This document shows, piece by piece, positions 1 to 7,379 of a stretch of 25,066 nucleotides of DNA. Position 1 is the stretch's first letter. Every line of letters begins with the position of its first letter. A model generated the notes under the pieces. That model did no database searches, was not told where the DNA came from, and saw only the letters and a list, made by a program, of their open reading frames with translations. The position numbers and the translations under genes were made by a program. The stretch comes from Spirochaetaceae bacterium (lineage in GTDB: Bacteria; Spirochaetota; Spirochaetia; B11-G9). Location: contig DAOVSY010000006.1 of NCBI GenBank assembly GCA_030633365.1, positions 1 to 25,066 of the forward strand, written 5' to 3'.

Positions 1-1
1 C

Positions 2-301
2 TGGCCTGGGAATGTGCGAGAACTTCAGAATGCAATTCTTAGAGCATTGGCATTGGGAAAACATTCTCTGTTAACTCTGGAAGATTTTCCTCAGTTATCT
101 TCAAGTTCAGTTCCAATAGTAACAGAAAATAATTTGGATAATACTTCAAACACTACCAGTCTTGCAGATTATGAAATAAATGCTATTAAAAAGGCATTAA
201 ATTCCAGTGACGGTAATAGAAGGAAAGCTGCAGAAATACTTGACATTGGAGAGGCAACACTTTATCGCAAAATAAAAAAATATAAATTAACTGGTATTTA
301 G
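2..301 (+). CDS. Sigma-54-dependent transcriptional activator (NtrC family), 3' end only
   Basis: The gene is cut by the window's left edge, so only the last 99 residues are seen. The visible part opens with WPGNVREL, the conserved sequence near the C-terminal end of the AAA+ domain of bacterial enhancer-binding proteins. It continues through a variable linker to a Fis-type helix-turn-helix (about the last 45 residues, with SSDGNRRKAAEILDIGEATL followed by YRKIKKYKL). Proteins of this family bind upstream sites and use ATP to open sigma-54 RNA polymerase promoter complexes. The GTG at 14 lies inside the WPGNVREL motif and is not a start. The N-terminal signal-input domain is outside the window, so whether this is a phosphorylated response regulator cannot be told. 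It lies 43 bp before a lipoprotein and a histidine kinase on the same strand, which suggests one signalling operon. Confidence 0.93.
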   Translation, partial: WPGNVRELQNAILRALALGKHSLLTLEDFPQLSSSSVPIVTENNLDNTSNTTSLADYEINAIKKALNSSDGNRRKAAEILDIGEATLYRKIKKYKLTGI

Positions 302-344
302 ATATATAATCTACTACTATTTTATTTAGGAGAATATGGTTTAA

Positions 345-1475
345 ATGTTCAAAACTTTTGTATTTACAGTTGTATTGATTTTTACCATATTTTTGCTTAC
401 TTCATGTCCTAATGGTAGTAATAAAGACAAACCTGTTGTCTTTTATGCTGATCTTTCTGAACATTCTTTATATAAAACATATGACTTTGGTTCCACAGAC
501 AAAATAATCGATATTGGAATACAACCATTATCTATTCCTCCGGGAATTATTGGTGAACTTTTAGGTAAAGATACTATTCTTATGGAAGCTCTGGCAGACC
601 TTGGATATGAACTTCGTATTCATCCTTTTTATAAAAGTGCAGATTCGAACTATTTTCTTCAAAGTGGAGATTTAGAGCTTGCCACAGGCGGAGATATGCC
701 GGCAATAATGGCAAGTGTATCTATGAATATAGTAATTACAAGTCTGGTAAAATATGGCTATTCATCAATTATAAGTGAAGAGTTTATGCTTATTTCTGAA
801 TTTAAAAATAAAAAAATTGCATATCCTGAAATTTCCAATGCACATTTTTCACTGTTGGAGGCATTAAACAATTCCGGGTTGAATGAAGATGATCTTGAAT
901 TAATCCCAATGAAAATCACCGATATGGCCGATGCCTTGAACAAAGGTGAAATTGATGCATTTACTGCATGGGAGCCTAATTCTTCTATGTCACTAAAAAA
1001 GTTTAATAATTTTTTAGTGATTCATAAAAGTGTAAATACAAGTTATCTTTATTTTAAGGAAGAGTTTTTTACTAATCATTTTGAAGCCGCAAAACTAATT
1101 ATTGCTTCTCAAATTCGTTCTATCTGGTGGCTGAAAAGGTCACTGGATAATAGGTATAAAGCTGCGGGGTGGGCTGAATCATCAAGACTTTCTTTAATAG
1201 AGGATACAGTTAACTTAAGTCCTTCCTTTATAAATACAATACTTGAAAGAGATTTACTTAGAGTCAGTTCTTCAGGGGCTCTTCCTTCCACTGAACTTGA
1301 TCCTACAGGTAGAATATTTAGAGAATTTTCTTTTCTCAGGCAAAATGGGATAGTTCCTGTTGATACTGATTGGGAAAGGGTTAGATCCTCTTTTAATGGA
1401 TCTATTCATGAAGAAATCCTAAATAAGAGTAATGAATATAAATTAAATGTACAAAAATATCTGGATAATTTATGA
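345..1475 (+). CDS. NMT1/SsuA-type ABC substrate-binding lipoprotein, probable sensor subunit
   Basis: This 376-residue protein has a hydrophobic signal peptide ending in a lipobox (LTSC, Cys21), so it should be a lipoprotein facing the periplasm. The following region resembles NMT1/THI5, SsuA and TauA substrate-binding proteins: an N-terminal strand (IIDIGIQPLS), a segment with SGDLELATGGDMPAIMAS, and the domain-closing GEIDAFTAWEPN, a signature of this fold. These proteins usually deliver sulfonates, nitrate or thiamine precursors to an ABC importer. No permease or ATPase gene is adjacent; instead the stop overlaps the start of a histidine kinase by 4 bp (ATGA), so a ligand-sensing role is inferred. 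The start ATG has its GGAG unusually far upstream (12 nt). A two-codon ORF (ATG GTT TAA, 336-344) lies between them in the same frame and directly abuts this start. The substrate cannot be read from sequence. Confidence 0.82.
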   Translation: MFKTFVFTVVLIFTIFLLTSCPNGSNKDKPVVFYADLSEHSLYKTYDFGSTDKIIDIGIQPLSIPPGIIGELLGKDTILMEALADLGYELRIHPFYKSADSNYFLQSGDLELATGGDMPAIMASVSMNIVITSLVKYGYSSIISEEFMLISEFKNKKIAYPEISNAHFSLLEALNNSGLNEDDLELIPMKITDMADALNKGEIDAFTAWEPNSSMSLKKFNNFLVIHKSVNTSYLYFKEEFFTNHFEAAKLIIASQIRSIWWLKRSLDNRYKAAGWAESSRLSLIEDTVNLSPSFINTILERDLLRVSSSGALPSTELDPTGRIFREFSFLRQNGIVPVDTDWERVRSSFNGSIHEEILNKSNEYKLNVQKYLDNL

Positions 1476-4276
1476 GGACTCTCTGGAATAATCTAAATAT
1501 ATCTTACAAGCTTAGTATAAGTTTTACTCTTATATTTATTATTGCAATTACTCTGACAGGTCTGTTTATTTACGGTGGTGTTCCTTTTACAAGCTACAAT
1601 GGTCAAATAGAAGAATTTGAACATGAGTTTTTTAAAAACCTGGATCTAATTGCAACTGGGAAAAAAGATCAAATTCTTCATTGGATTGATGATTGGCGTA
1701 AAGATATAAGAGTTTTCAGCCAAATGAGGAATATTGAAAACAGAACCGCAATATTGCATGGAAAATTTATTAATCAAACTATTAACGGACCTGGTCCTGA
1801 AAGTCTTGGTTATATCGATATAGATTATACCTATAAAACACTTCTGGATGAATTAAATGCACTTCTGGAAATTTCGGATTGGTACAGCAGTATAACTATA
1901 ATTGATCCTGAAACTGGTTTAATAACTATATCTACAGATAAAAGCCTTATTGGTCAGAAATTGATAGATGAAAAATATTTTCAGGATTTATTAAAAATAA
2001 GATCAGTTTCTATAACAAGCTGTAAATATAATTGTTCTGGTGAATGCAGTCATATTCATGTTGGAAAAGTAATCGAAGATGATAATTACTATCCGCTTGG
2101 TGTTATAATATTATCTATCGATTATAAAATCCTGGGAAAAAGATTGACAGAAAATTTCATTGGCACTGCTCAACAAATAGAAACTAAACTTATTAATGAT
2201 GAATCTTTTATTTTATTGCCTCTGGATCACCCACTTCCCGGAGGACAGGATGCAGAGCAATATTCATATAAACTGGAAACAATGCCGGCATTACTCTCTT
2301 CCAGAGGGGAAGATGGATTTATTGAGTCCCTGGATTACCGGGGTGTTACTGTTTTATCTGCTTATAGATCTATAATGGTCAATACTGATTGGGGAATGGG
2401 TCTGATATTAAGCCGCGATTCTGAAGAACTATATAATCTGATTAAAAATCAGGTAGTAACAACAATTATTATAAGTGGATTAATTATTCTGTTTCTTATT
2501 CTTATGGTGATACTTCTGTCCCGGGGAATTACAAGCCCAATAAGGAATCTGATGAAAGTATCAGAACAGATAATGTTGGGGAATTATACTCTAAGAGCAA
2601 GGGTTCAGAGTCATGATGAAATTGGAAAACTTACACGTTCTTTTAATAATATGATGATAAACCTGACAGAATCGAGAGAAAATCTTGAATCTAAAGTAGT
2701 AGAACGAACAAAAAATCTTGAGCTGGAAATTATTGAGCGTAAAAAAATAGAAGAAAGAATAAGAAAAATATCATATGCAGTAGAACAAAGCCCCAGTGTA
2801 GTATTAATTTATGATAATAACTTTAAAATTGAGTATGTAAACCCTGTATTTACAAAAATAACAGGATATTCCCTGGAAGAGGCTCTTGGGCATGATCCTG
2901 CTTTCTTAAATACAGGTGATTTCCATTATAAAAAAAGGGAAAAATTGAGGGAATTAGTTAGGGATGGTAATATTAAAAGGGAAGTATTTCATAATAAAAA
3001 GAAAAATGGAGAAGAATACTGGGTTTCAGTATCTATTTCTGCGATTAAGGATACTACTGGAGAATTTACCAACATTTTGGAAGTACAGGAAGATATTACA
3101 GAGGAAAAGGGACTTAAAGAACAGCTTATGCATGCTCAGAAACTGGAAGCCGTTGGGACTCTTGCCGGGGGAATTGCCCACGATTTTAACAATATTTTGA
3201 GTGTTATACTTGGATACAGTGAATATTTACTTTCAAAACTTGATAAAGAGGATAAAATTTATCCTATGATGGAGGATATAAGAGAAGCAAGTAACCGTGG
3301 GGCTTCTTTAACAGGACAGTTATTGGCCTTTAGTAGAAAACAAACAGTACAAATGACTTCACTCAATTTAAATATACTGCTTAAGAATATAAAAAAGATG
3401 CTGCTACGCTTAATAGGTGAGGATGTAAAACTCTCTTTAAATCTGGAAGATAATTTATGGCAGGTAAAAGCAGATCATGGTCAGATGGATCAGATTATAA
3501 TGAATATGGTTATAAACTCAAGTCATGCTATGCCTGATGGGGGATCTCTCATAATCGGTACAGGAAATATTGACATTAAAATATCAGATCCGAAACTTAA
3601 ACCCGGAATTGGAGTAGGAAAGTTTGTGTTTTTTTCGATCAAAGATACTGGCTGCGGGATAGATGATTCTAAATTATCCAGAATTTTTGATCCTTTTTTT
3701 ACCACAAAACCAATTGGAAAGGGAACTGGACTAGGACTATCTGTAGTTTATGGAATTGTAGAACAGCATGAAGGATGGATTGATGTAAAAAGTATAGCTG
3801 GAAAAGGTACAGAGTTTATAATATATCTGCCGGTACTGGAAAAACCGGAATCTGTTTATTCTGAAACTAATTTACAAATTCCAAATCAAGCTGGAAAAGG
3901 AGAAAGAATACTTCTGGTGGAAGATGACATGTCATTACGTTCTTTTGCAGAAAAGATTCTTACTGAAAATGGATATATAGTCTTTTCAGCATCATCTGTG
4001 AATGAGGTTTTTGATCTTTTTGATATTGAATCCGGTATTTTTGATATTATTTTCAGTGATGTTATGCTTCCGGATATCAATGGAGTAAAACTGGTCGAAT
4101 TTCTTCTGGAACGAAATCCACAGGTTAAGATTCTTCTTACAAGCGGTTATACAGATGAAAAGTCACATTGGGACTATATTGAGAATAAAGGCTACAATTT
4201 CCTTCAGAAACCTTATACCATGGATACGCTTTTAATTAAAATATCTGAAGTTCTAAAGAAAGATAAAGATAAATAA
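1472..4276 (+). CDS. Hybrid sensor histidine kinase: Cache, HAMP, PAS, HisKA, HATPase, receiver
   Basis: This 934-residue membrane kinase starts at the ATG overlapping the lipoprotein stop. Visible domains in order: a transmembrane helix (about 13-33); an extracytoplasmic region of about 290 residues with the start pattern of double-Cache sensors (ILHWIDDWRKDIRVFSQ); a second membrane helix (about 328-350); HAMP (about 351-403); a coiled coil; PAS (about 433-550, with YVNPVFTKITGYS); HisKA with the phosphoacceptor in GGIAHDFNN (His570); and an ATPase domain with an N box near 680 and the G boxes DTGCGID and GKGTGLGLSVVYG (about 725-760). A C-terminal receiver (about 811-930) has DD near its start, phosphoacceptor Asp863 in SDVMLPD and Lys913. 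All catalytic residues are present. The lipoprotein may present a ligand to the Cache domain. Its output partner is not certain; the activator gene upstream is the obvious candidate. Confidence 0.95.
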   Translation: MRTLWNNLNISYKLSISFTLIFIIAITLTGLFIYGGVPFTSYNGQIEEFEHEFFKNLDLIATGKKDQILHWIDDWRKDIRVFSQMRNIENRTAILHGKFINQTINGPGPESLGYIDIDYTYKTLLDELNALLEISDWYSSITIIDPETGLITISTDKSLIGQKLIDEKYFQDLLKIRSVSITSCKYNCSGECSHIHVGKVIEDDNYYPLGVIILSIDYKILGKRLTENFIGTAQQIETKLINDESFILLPLDHPLPGGQDAEQYSYKLETMPALLSSRGEDGFIESLDYRGVTVLSAYRSIMVNTDWGMGLILSRDSEELYNLIKNQVVTTIIISGLIILFLILMVILLSRGITSPIRNLMKVSEQIMLGNYTLRARVQSHDEIGKLTRSFNNMMINLTESRENLESKVVERTKNLELEIIERKKIEERIRKISYAVEQSPSVVLIYDNNFKIEYVNPVFTKITGYSLEEALGHDPAFLNTGDFHYKKREKLRELVRDGNIKREVFHNKKKNGEEYWVSVSISAIKDTTGEFTNILEVQEDITEEKGLKEQLMHAQKLEAVGTLAGGIAHDFNNILSVILGYSEYLLSKLDKEDKIYPMMEDIREASNRGASLTGQLLAFSRKQTVQMTSLNLNILLKNIKKMLLRLIGEDVKLSLNLEDNLWQVKADHGQMDQIIMNMVINSSHAMPDGGSLIIGTGNIDIKISDPKLKPGIGVGKFVFFSIKDTGCGIDDSKLSRIFDPFFTTKPIGKGTGLGLSVVYGIVEQHEGWIDVKSIAGKGTEFIIYLPVLEKPESVYSETNLQIPNQAGKGERILLVEDDMSLRSFAEKILTENGYIVFSASSVNEVFDLFDIESGIFDIIFSDVMLPDINGVKLVEFLLERNPQVKILLTSGYTDEKSHWDYIENKGYNFLQKPYTMDTLLIKISEVLKKDKDK

Positions 4277-4289
4277 TTCAATCATCATC

Positions 4290-4316
4290 TTAAGAAATCC
4301 TCATCAGTACCGATAT
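4290..4316 (+). promoter_or_regulatory. Candidate sigma-28 (FliA) type promoter for the flagellar rod genes
   Basis: TTAA at 4290-4293, 15 nt, then ACCGATAT at 4309-4316 resembles the sigma-28 pattern TAAA-N15-GCCGATAA (three of four and six of eight matches). It lies in the 68-bp gap between the kinase stop and flgF, about 28 bp before the flgF ATG, which has a good GGAGGG ribosome binding site. Rod genes are not always under sigma-28 control, so this is tentative. Confidence 0.35.
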
Positions 4317-4344
4317 TTATAAAAGGATCATACTGGAGGGATAA

Positions 4345-5193
4345 ATGATTAGAGGTTTATATACCGGAGCAAGCGGAATGATGGCTCAGATGCACCGTAT
4401 GGATGCACTGTCAAATAATCTTGCTAATGTAGATGTAACCGGTTATAAAAAGGATACTTCAATTAGTAAAGCCTTCCCTGAAATGCTTATTAGACGTATG
4501 AATGATGATGGCCTGTATAAGTTCCCTTTTGGAAGTATGGATACAGCTCCGGTTGTGGGAACTCTTGGAACCGGTGTTGAATATAATGAATCTTTTACAG
4601 TATTTAGTCAGGGTGCTCTAAAACAGACAGAAAATCCCTTTGATATGGCTTTGGATGGAGAAGGTTTTTTTACAGTGGCCGTTGATGGTCAGGAACGATA
4701 TACCAGAAACGGATCTTTTTTATTAAATGATGAAGGTACTCTTGTTACTAAAGATGGTCATCCTGTTTTAGGACAGAATGGCGAAATTAATATTAAGAAA
4801 AATAATTTTGTTATAGATGAAAAAGGAAATGTCTATCAAAATGCTGAATTTGGAGATAATCCGGAGAGACTTGTTTCTATGATGGAGAATGAGTGGCAGG
4901 ATCTGGAACTAATTGATACTTTGAAAATAGCAGATTTTGCACGAGAGAGATATTTAAAAAAGGAAGGTAACAGTTTCTGGAAAAGTACTTTTGAATCCGG
5001 AGATGCAGTTCAAACTCAATTAGGTGCAGAAACTAAAGTTATTCAGGGTTTTTTAGAAGGAAGTAATGTAAACCCTGTTACTGAGATGGTTAAAATGATT
5101 GAAATAAACCGTGCATATGAAGCAAATCAGAAGGTAATTCAAAGTCAGGATTCTTTGACTGGTCGTCTGTTTAACGATATTTTAAGAGCATAG
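4345..5193 (+). CDS. flgF: Flagellar basal-body rod protein FlgF (FlhO in older spirochaete usage)
   Basis: This 282-residue protein has the rod/hook family architecture. An N-terminal rod domain (MIRGLYTGASGMMAQ, then NNLANVDVTGYKK) is followed by the variable middle with GEGFFTV and RNGSFLLNDEGTLVTKDGHP. A C-terminal domain holds GSNVNPVTEMVKMIEINRAY. It builds the proximal part of the periplasmic-flagellum rod and is exported by the flagellar type III apparatus, so no signal peptide is expected or seen. It is followed after 16 bp by flgG, the usual pair. The two homologous neighbours are distinguished by order and by length: the second has the more standard FlgG size and sequence. Spirochaete annotations often call both FlgG, so the FlgF assignment carries some doubt. 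Start ATG follows GGAGGG. Confidence 0.9.
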   Translation: MIRGLYTGASGMMAQMHRMDALSNNLANVDVTGYKKDTSISKAFPEMLIRRMNDDGLYKFPFGSMDTAPVVGTLGTGVEYNESFTVFSQGALKQTENPFDMALDGEGFFTVAVDGQERYTRNGSFLLNDEGTLVTKDGHPVLGQNGEINIKKNNFVIDEKGNVYQNAEFGDNPERLVSMMENEWQDLELIDTLKIADFARERYLKKEGNSFWKSTFESGDAVQTQLGAETKVIQGFLEGSNVNPVTEMVKMIEINRAYEANQKVIQSQDSLTGRLFNDILRA

Positions 5194-5209
5194 AAGAGGG
5201 TATAAAGTT

Positions 5210-6004
5210 ATGATGAGAGCATTATGGACAGCAGCTTCCGGCATGACCGGTCAGCAGTTTAATATAGATACAATTTCCAATAATTTGTCAAATGTTAATA
5301 CAACAGGTTTTAAAAAGACAAGAGCAGACTTTGAAGATCTTCTTTATCAAACTTCAAGAATTGCCGGAACACCAGCTACAGAGCTTACAAGTATTCCTAC
5401 AGGGATTCAGGTCGGTCATGGTGTAAAGGTAGCAGCTACACAAAAAGAATTTACCCAGGGTGCTTTGCAGAATACAGGTAATGTTGCAGATATGGCCATT
5501 GCAGGGGAAGGTTTTTTTCGTGTACTTCTTTTAGATGGATCCTATGGTTACAGCAGAGATGGTTCTTTTAAAATTGATTCAGAAGGTCAGCTGGTAAACT
5601 CCAATGGTCACAGATTAATGCCGGAAGTTATATTACCCGAAAATTTTATCAGAGAGAGTCTTGGTATTTCCCAGGATGGCAGAGTTACTGTAAAAGTACC
5701 TGGAAATGATAATCCAATAGATGTTGCCCAGCTGGAATTATTTAGATTTGTTAATCCTGCTGGTTTGCAGTCTGTTGGTCAGAATAATTACAAGGTAACA
5801 AACGGTTCCGGAGATGCAATTGGTGGAAGACCGGGATTTGATGGTATGGGGCAGGTTAATCAAAAATTCCTTGAAATGTCAAATGTTTCTGTTGTTACAG
5901 AAATGGTTAATATGATAGTTGCACAAAGGGCTTATGAACTTAATTCAAAAGCAATACAGACTTCAGATACTATGCTTGGTATAGCTAATGGTCTTAAGAG
6001 ATAG
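5210..6004 (+). CDS. flgG: Flagellar distal rod protein FlgG
   Basis: The 264-residue length matches FlgG of other bacteria (about 260). The N-terminus MMRALWTAASGMTGQQ with NNLSNVNTTGFKK, the GEGFFRV and RDGSFKID middle segments, and the C-terminal SNVSVVTEMVNMIVAQRAYE with LNSKAIQTSD are characteristic. The protein polymerises into the distal rod between the cytoplasmic membrane ring and the hook. It is the second gene of a rod operon: 16 bp after flgF and 14 bp before the flgJ-type gene. The double ATG at 5210/5213 leaves a one-residue uncertainty; the AGAGGG binding site at 5194-5199 fits either. Confidence 0.95.
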   Translation: MMRALWTAASGMTGQQFNIDTISNNLSNVNTTGFKKTRADFEDLLYQTSRIAGTPATELTSIPTGIQVGHGVKVAATQKEFTQGALQNTGNVADMAIAGEGFFRVLLLDGSYGYSRDGSFKIDSEGQLVNSNGHRLMPEVILPENFIRESLGISQDGRVTVKVPGNDNPIDVAQLELFRFVNPAGLQSVGQNNYKVTNGSGDAIGGRPGFDGMGQVNQKFLEMSNVSVVTEMVNMIVAQRAYELNSKAIQTSDTMLGIANGLKR

Positions 6005-6018
6005 AGGAAGAATAAAAA

Positions 6019-6375
6019 ATGGAAATAGGTAGTACAGCATTATCAGCAATGAACAGAATGACATTATCAAATGCAGGTAGTAGTGGTTCTTCCAATATTT
6101 CATCTATGGAAAGAGAATTAAAAAATTCAAATGATGAAAAAGTAAAACAGGCCTGTAGTGACTTTGAAGCAATTTTTATAAAGCAAATGCTTGATTCTAT
6201 GAGAAAGACAGTTGACAAAACCTCCCTCCTTGGGGGAGGTATGGCTGAAGATATTTTTGAAGATATGATATATGATGAATATGCTAAAAAAATGAGTAAA
6301 ACCGGTGATTTTGGTATAAAAGATATGTTATACAAGCAGTTAAGTGCTAATAGTAGTGATATACTTACTAAGTAA
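6019..6375 (+). CDS. flgJ: FlgJ-type rod-binding protein (rod cap domain only)
   Basis: This 118-residue protein matches the N-terminal rod-binding domain of FlgJ: ACSDFEAIFIKQMLDSMRKT, then GGGMAEDIFEDMIYDEYAKK and TGDFGIKDMLYKQL. In enterobacteria FlgJ also carries a C-terminal muramidase domain that clears peptidoglycan for the rod. That domain is absent here and no other muramidase is in view, so the enzyme must come from elsewhere or not be needed. The first 35 residues are Ser/Asn/Met-rich and probably disordered. It is the last gene of the flgF-flgG-flgJ operon, with a 14-bp gap after flgG. From memory a comparable short FlgJ-like gene follows flgG in Treponema. AGAGGAAG precedes the start. 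Confidence 0.88.
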   Translation: MEIGSTALSAMNRMTLSNAGSSGSSNISSMERELKNSNDEKVKQACSDFEAIFIKQMLDSMRKTVDKTSLLGGGMAEDIFEDMIYDEYAKKMSKTGDFGIKDMLYKQLSANSSDILTK

Positions 6376-6386
6376 AAAATATATAT

Positions 6387-6404
6387 TGTATAAAAAAACA
6401 TACA
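6387..6404 (+). promoter_or_regulatory. Candidate upstream activator site (TGTAT-N8-ATACA dyad)
   Basis: A dyad TGTAT-N8-ATACA lies about 120-136 bp before the predicted start of transcription of the sigma factor gene. That is the usual distance for an enhancer-binding-protein site. The surroundings are very AT-rich, so a chance dyad is likely enough; the call rests on position as much as on sequence. Confidence 0.25.
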
Positions 6405-6486
6405 CCTATTCTGAAATACCTTTCTTAAAAGATAATCATTAAAGTAATTTCTTTCTATACAAACAATTAAAAGATAAATATTTGGT

Positions 6487-6498
6487 CAACTGCAGTTG
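6487..6498 (+). repeat. 12-bp perfect palindrome overlapping the sigma-54 -24 element
   Basis: CAACTGCAGTTG is a perfect palindrome whose right end runs into the TTGG of the -24 element. A protein bound here would block sigma-54 polymerase, so it could be an operator. It is GC-richer than its surroundings, which argues mildly against chance. Confidence 0.4.
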
Positions 6499-6512
6499 GC
6501 ACGTTAATTGCT
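6496..6512 (+). promoter_or_regulatory. Sigma-54 (-24/-12) promoter of the sigma factor gene
   Basis: TTGGCACG-TTAA-TTGCT matches the sigma-54 consensus TTGGCACG-N4-TTGC[AT] at every position. The invariant GG (6498-6499) and GC (6510-6511) have the required 12-bp register. The expected transcription start is near 6523, directly at the TAGGAG ribosome binding site (6522-6527) and only about 11 nt before the ATG at 6534, so the leader would be very short. No sigma-70 promoter of comparable quality is visible in the 158-bp gap. I saw no other correctly spaced -24/-12 pair in the window. Confidence 0.9.
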
Positions 6513-6533
6513 TATTATGTGTAGGAGTTATTA

Positions 6534-7370
6534 ATGAAAGCATCGAAAGATACTGAAGAAAATACTTTAAAAGCTTATTTTAGACAGATTCAACGTAGTG
6601 CATTACTAAGTTTTGATGAAGAGCTGGAGCTTTCGCGTAAAATACAGAATGGTGATGAGCTTGCCCGTCAAAAACTTATTGAAGCTAATTTAAGACTTGT
6701 TGTAAAAATATCTAAATCATATGTTACTTCAGATGTAAATTTTCTTGATGTAATTCAGGAAGGTAATTTAGGACTTATTAAGGCTGCAGAAAAATATGAT
6801 CATAAAAAAAATGTAAGATTTTCCACATATGCAGCCTGGTGGATTAAACAGTCAATTGTACGAGCCCTGTCTAAGAAAAGACGAACAATAAGACTACCTC
6901 ATAGAAAGGAAGAGCTGCTGAAGAATATACAAAAAACTTATTATTTGTTAAATCAGGAGCTTTCCAGAAAACCTTCCATAGCAGAGATAGCTCAGGATTT
7001 AAATGAAGATCCGGAAGATGTGGCCGCTTTAGTAAACTCAGCAGGATCAGTCTTTTCATTGGATAGTACATTTGACGATGACTCCGGCACACTTATGGAT
7101 ATGTATGAAGATCAATCTTATAATCCTGATAATGAGCTTATGAAGAAGAGTTTTAGAGAAGAAACTATGAAATTTCTGGAACATCTTCTTGAAAAAGAAA
7201 AACAAATATTATTGTATAGATTTTCTTTTTATGGTGGGAAAAAATATACTTTAAAGCATATAGGTGAAGAAATGGGAATTTCTCCGGAAACTGTACGTCA
7301 AATTGAAATTCGTGCTATAAAGAAACTTAAAGAACATGCCGTTGAATTAAAGGAGTATATTTATAATTAA
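6534..7370 (+). CDS. Sigma-70 family group 2 sigma factor (RpoS/RpoH-like position)
   Basis: This 278-residue sigma factor has regions 1.2 to 4 but no region 1.1. Region 1.2 is at about 8-40 (TLKAYFRQIQR, LSFDEELELSRKIQ). Region 2 is at about 50-120, with ANLRLVVKISKSY, DVIQEGNLGLIKAAEKYDH and VRFSTYAAWWIKQSIVRAL. Region 3 is at about 125-175 (RTIRLPHRKEELL, SIAEIAQDLNEDPEDVAAL). Region 4 is the HTH HIGEEMGISPETVRQIEIRA near the C-terminus. It directs RNA polymerase to an alternative promoter set. Gene order (rod genes before, deacetylase and tsaD after) matches the remembered place of rpoS in Borrelia, so I infer an RpoS counterpart, though sequence alone would only say non-primary sigma factor. 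Its sigma-54 promoter makes it a target of a sigma-54 cascade. Confidence 0.92.
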   Translation: MKASKDTEENTLKAYFRQIQRSALLSFDEELELSRKIQNGDELARQKLIEANLRLVVKISKSYVTSDVNFLDVIQEGNLGLIKAAEKYDHKKNVRFSTYAAWWIKQSIVRALSKKRRTIRLPHRKEELLKNIQKTYYLLNQELSRKPSIAEIAQDLNEDPEDVAALVNSAGSVFSLDSTFDDDSGTLMDMYEDQSYNPDNELMKKSFREETMKFLEHLLEKEKQILLYRFSFYGGKKYTLKHIGEEMGISPETVRQIEIRAIKKLKEHAVELKEYIYN

Positions 7371-7379
7371 GGATAACGG

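Noticed and set aside
2157..2175. TTGGCACTGC inside the kinase gene
   Set aside because: Only the -24 half is present; no GC at the required distance.
5994..6401. 135-codon minus-strand ORF opposite flgJ
   Set aside because: It is antisense to a recognised gene, Ser/Ile/Phe-rich as expected from a complement of coding sequence, and has no ribosome binding site.
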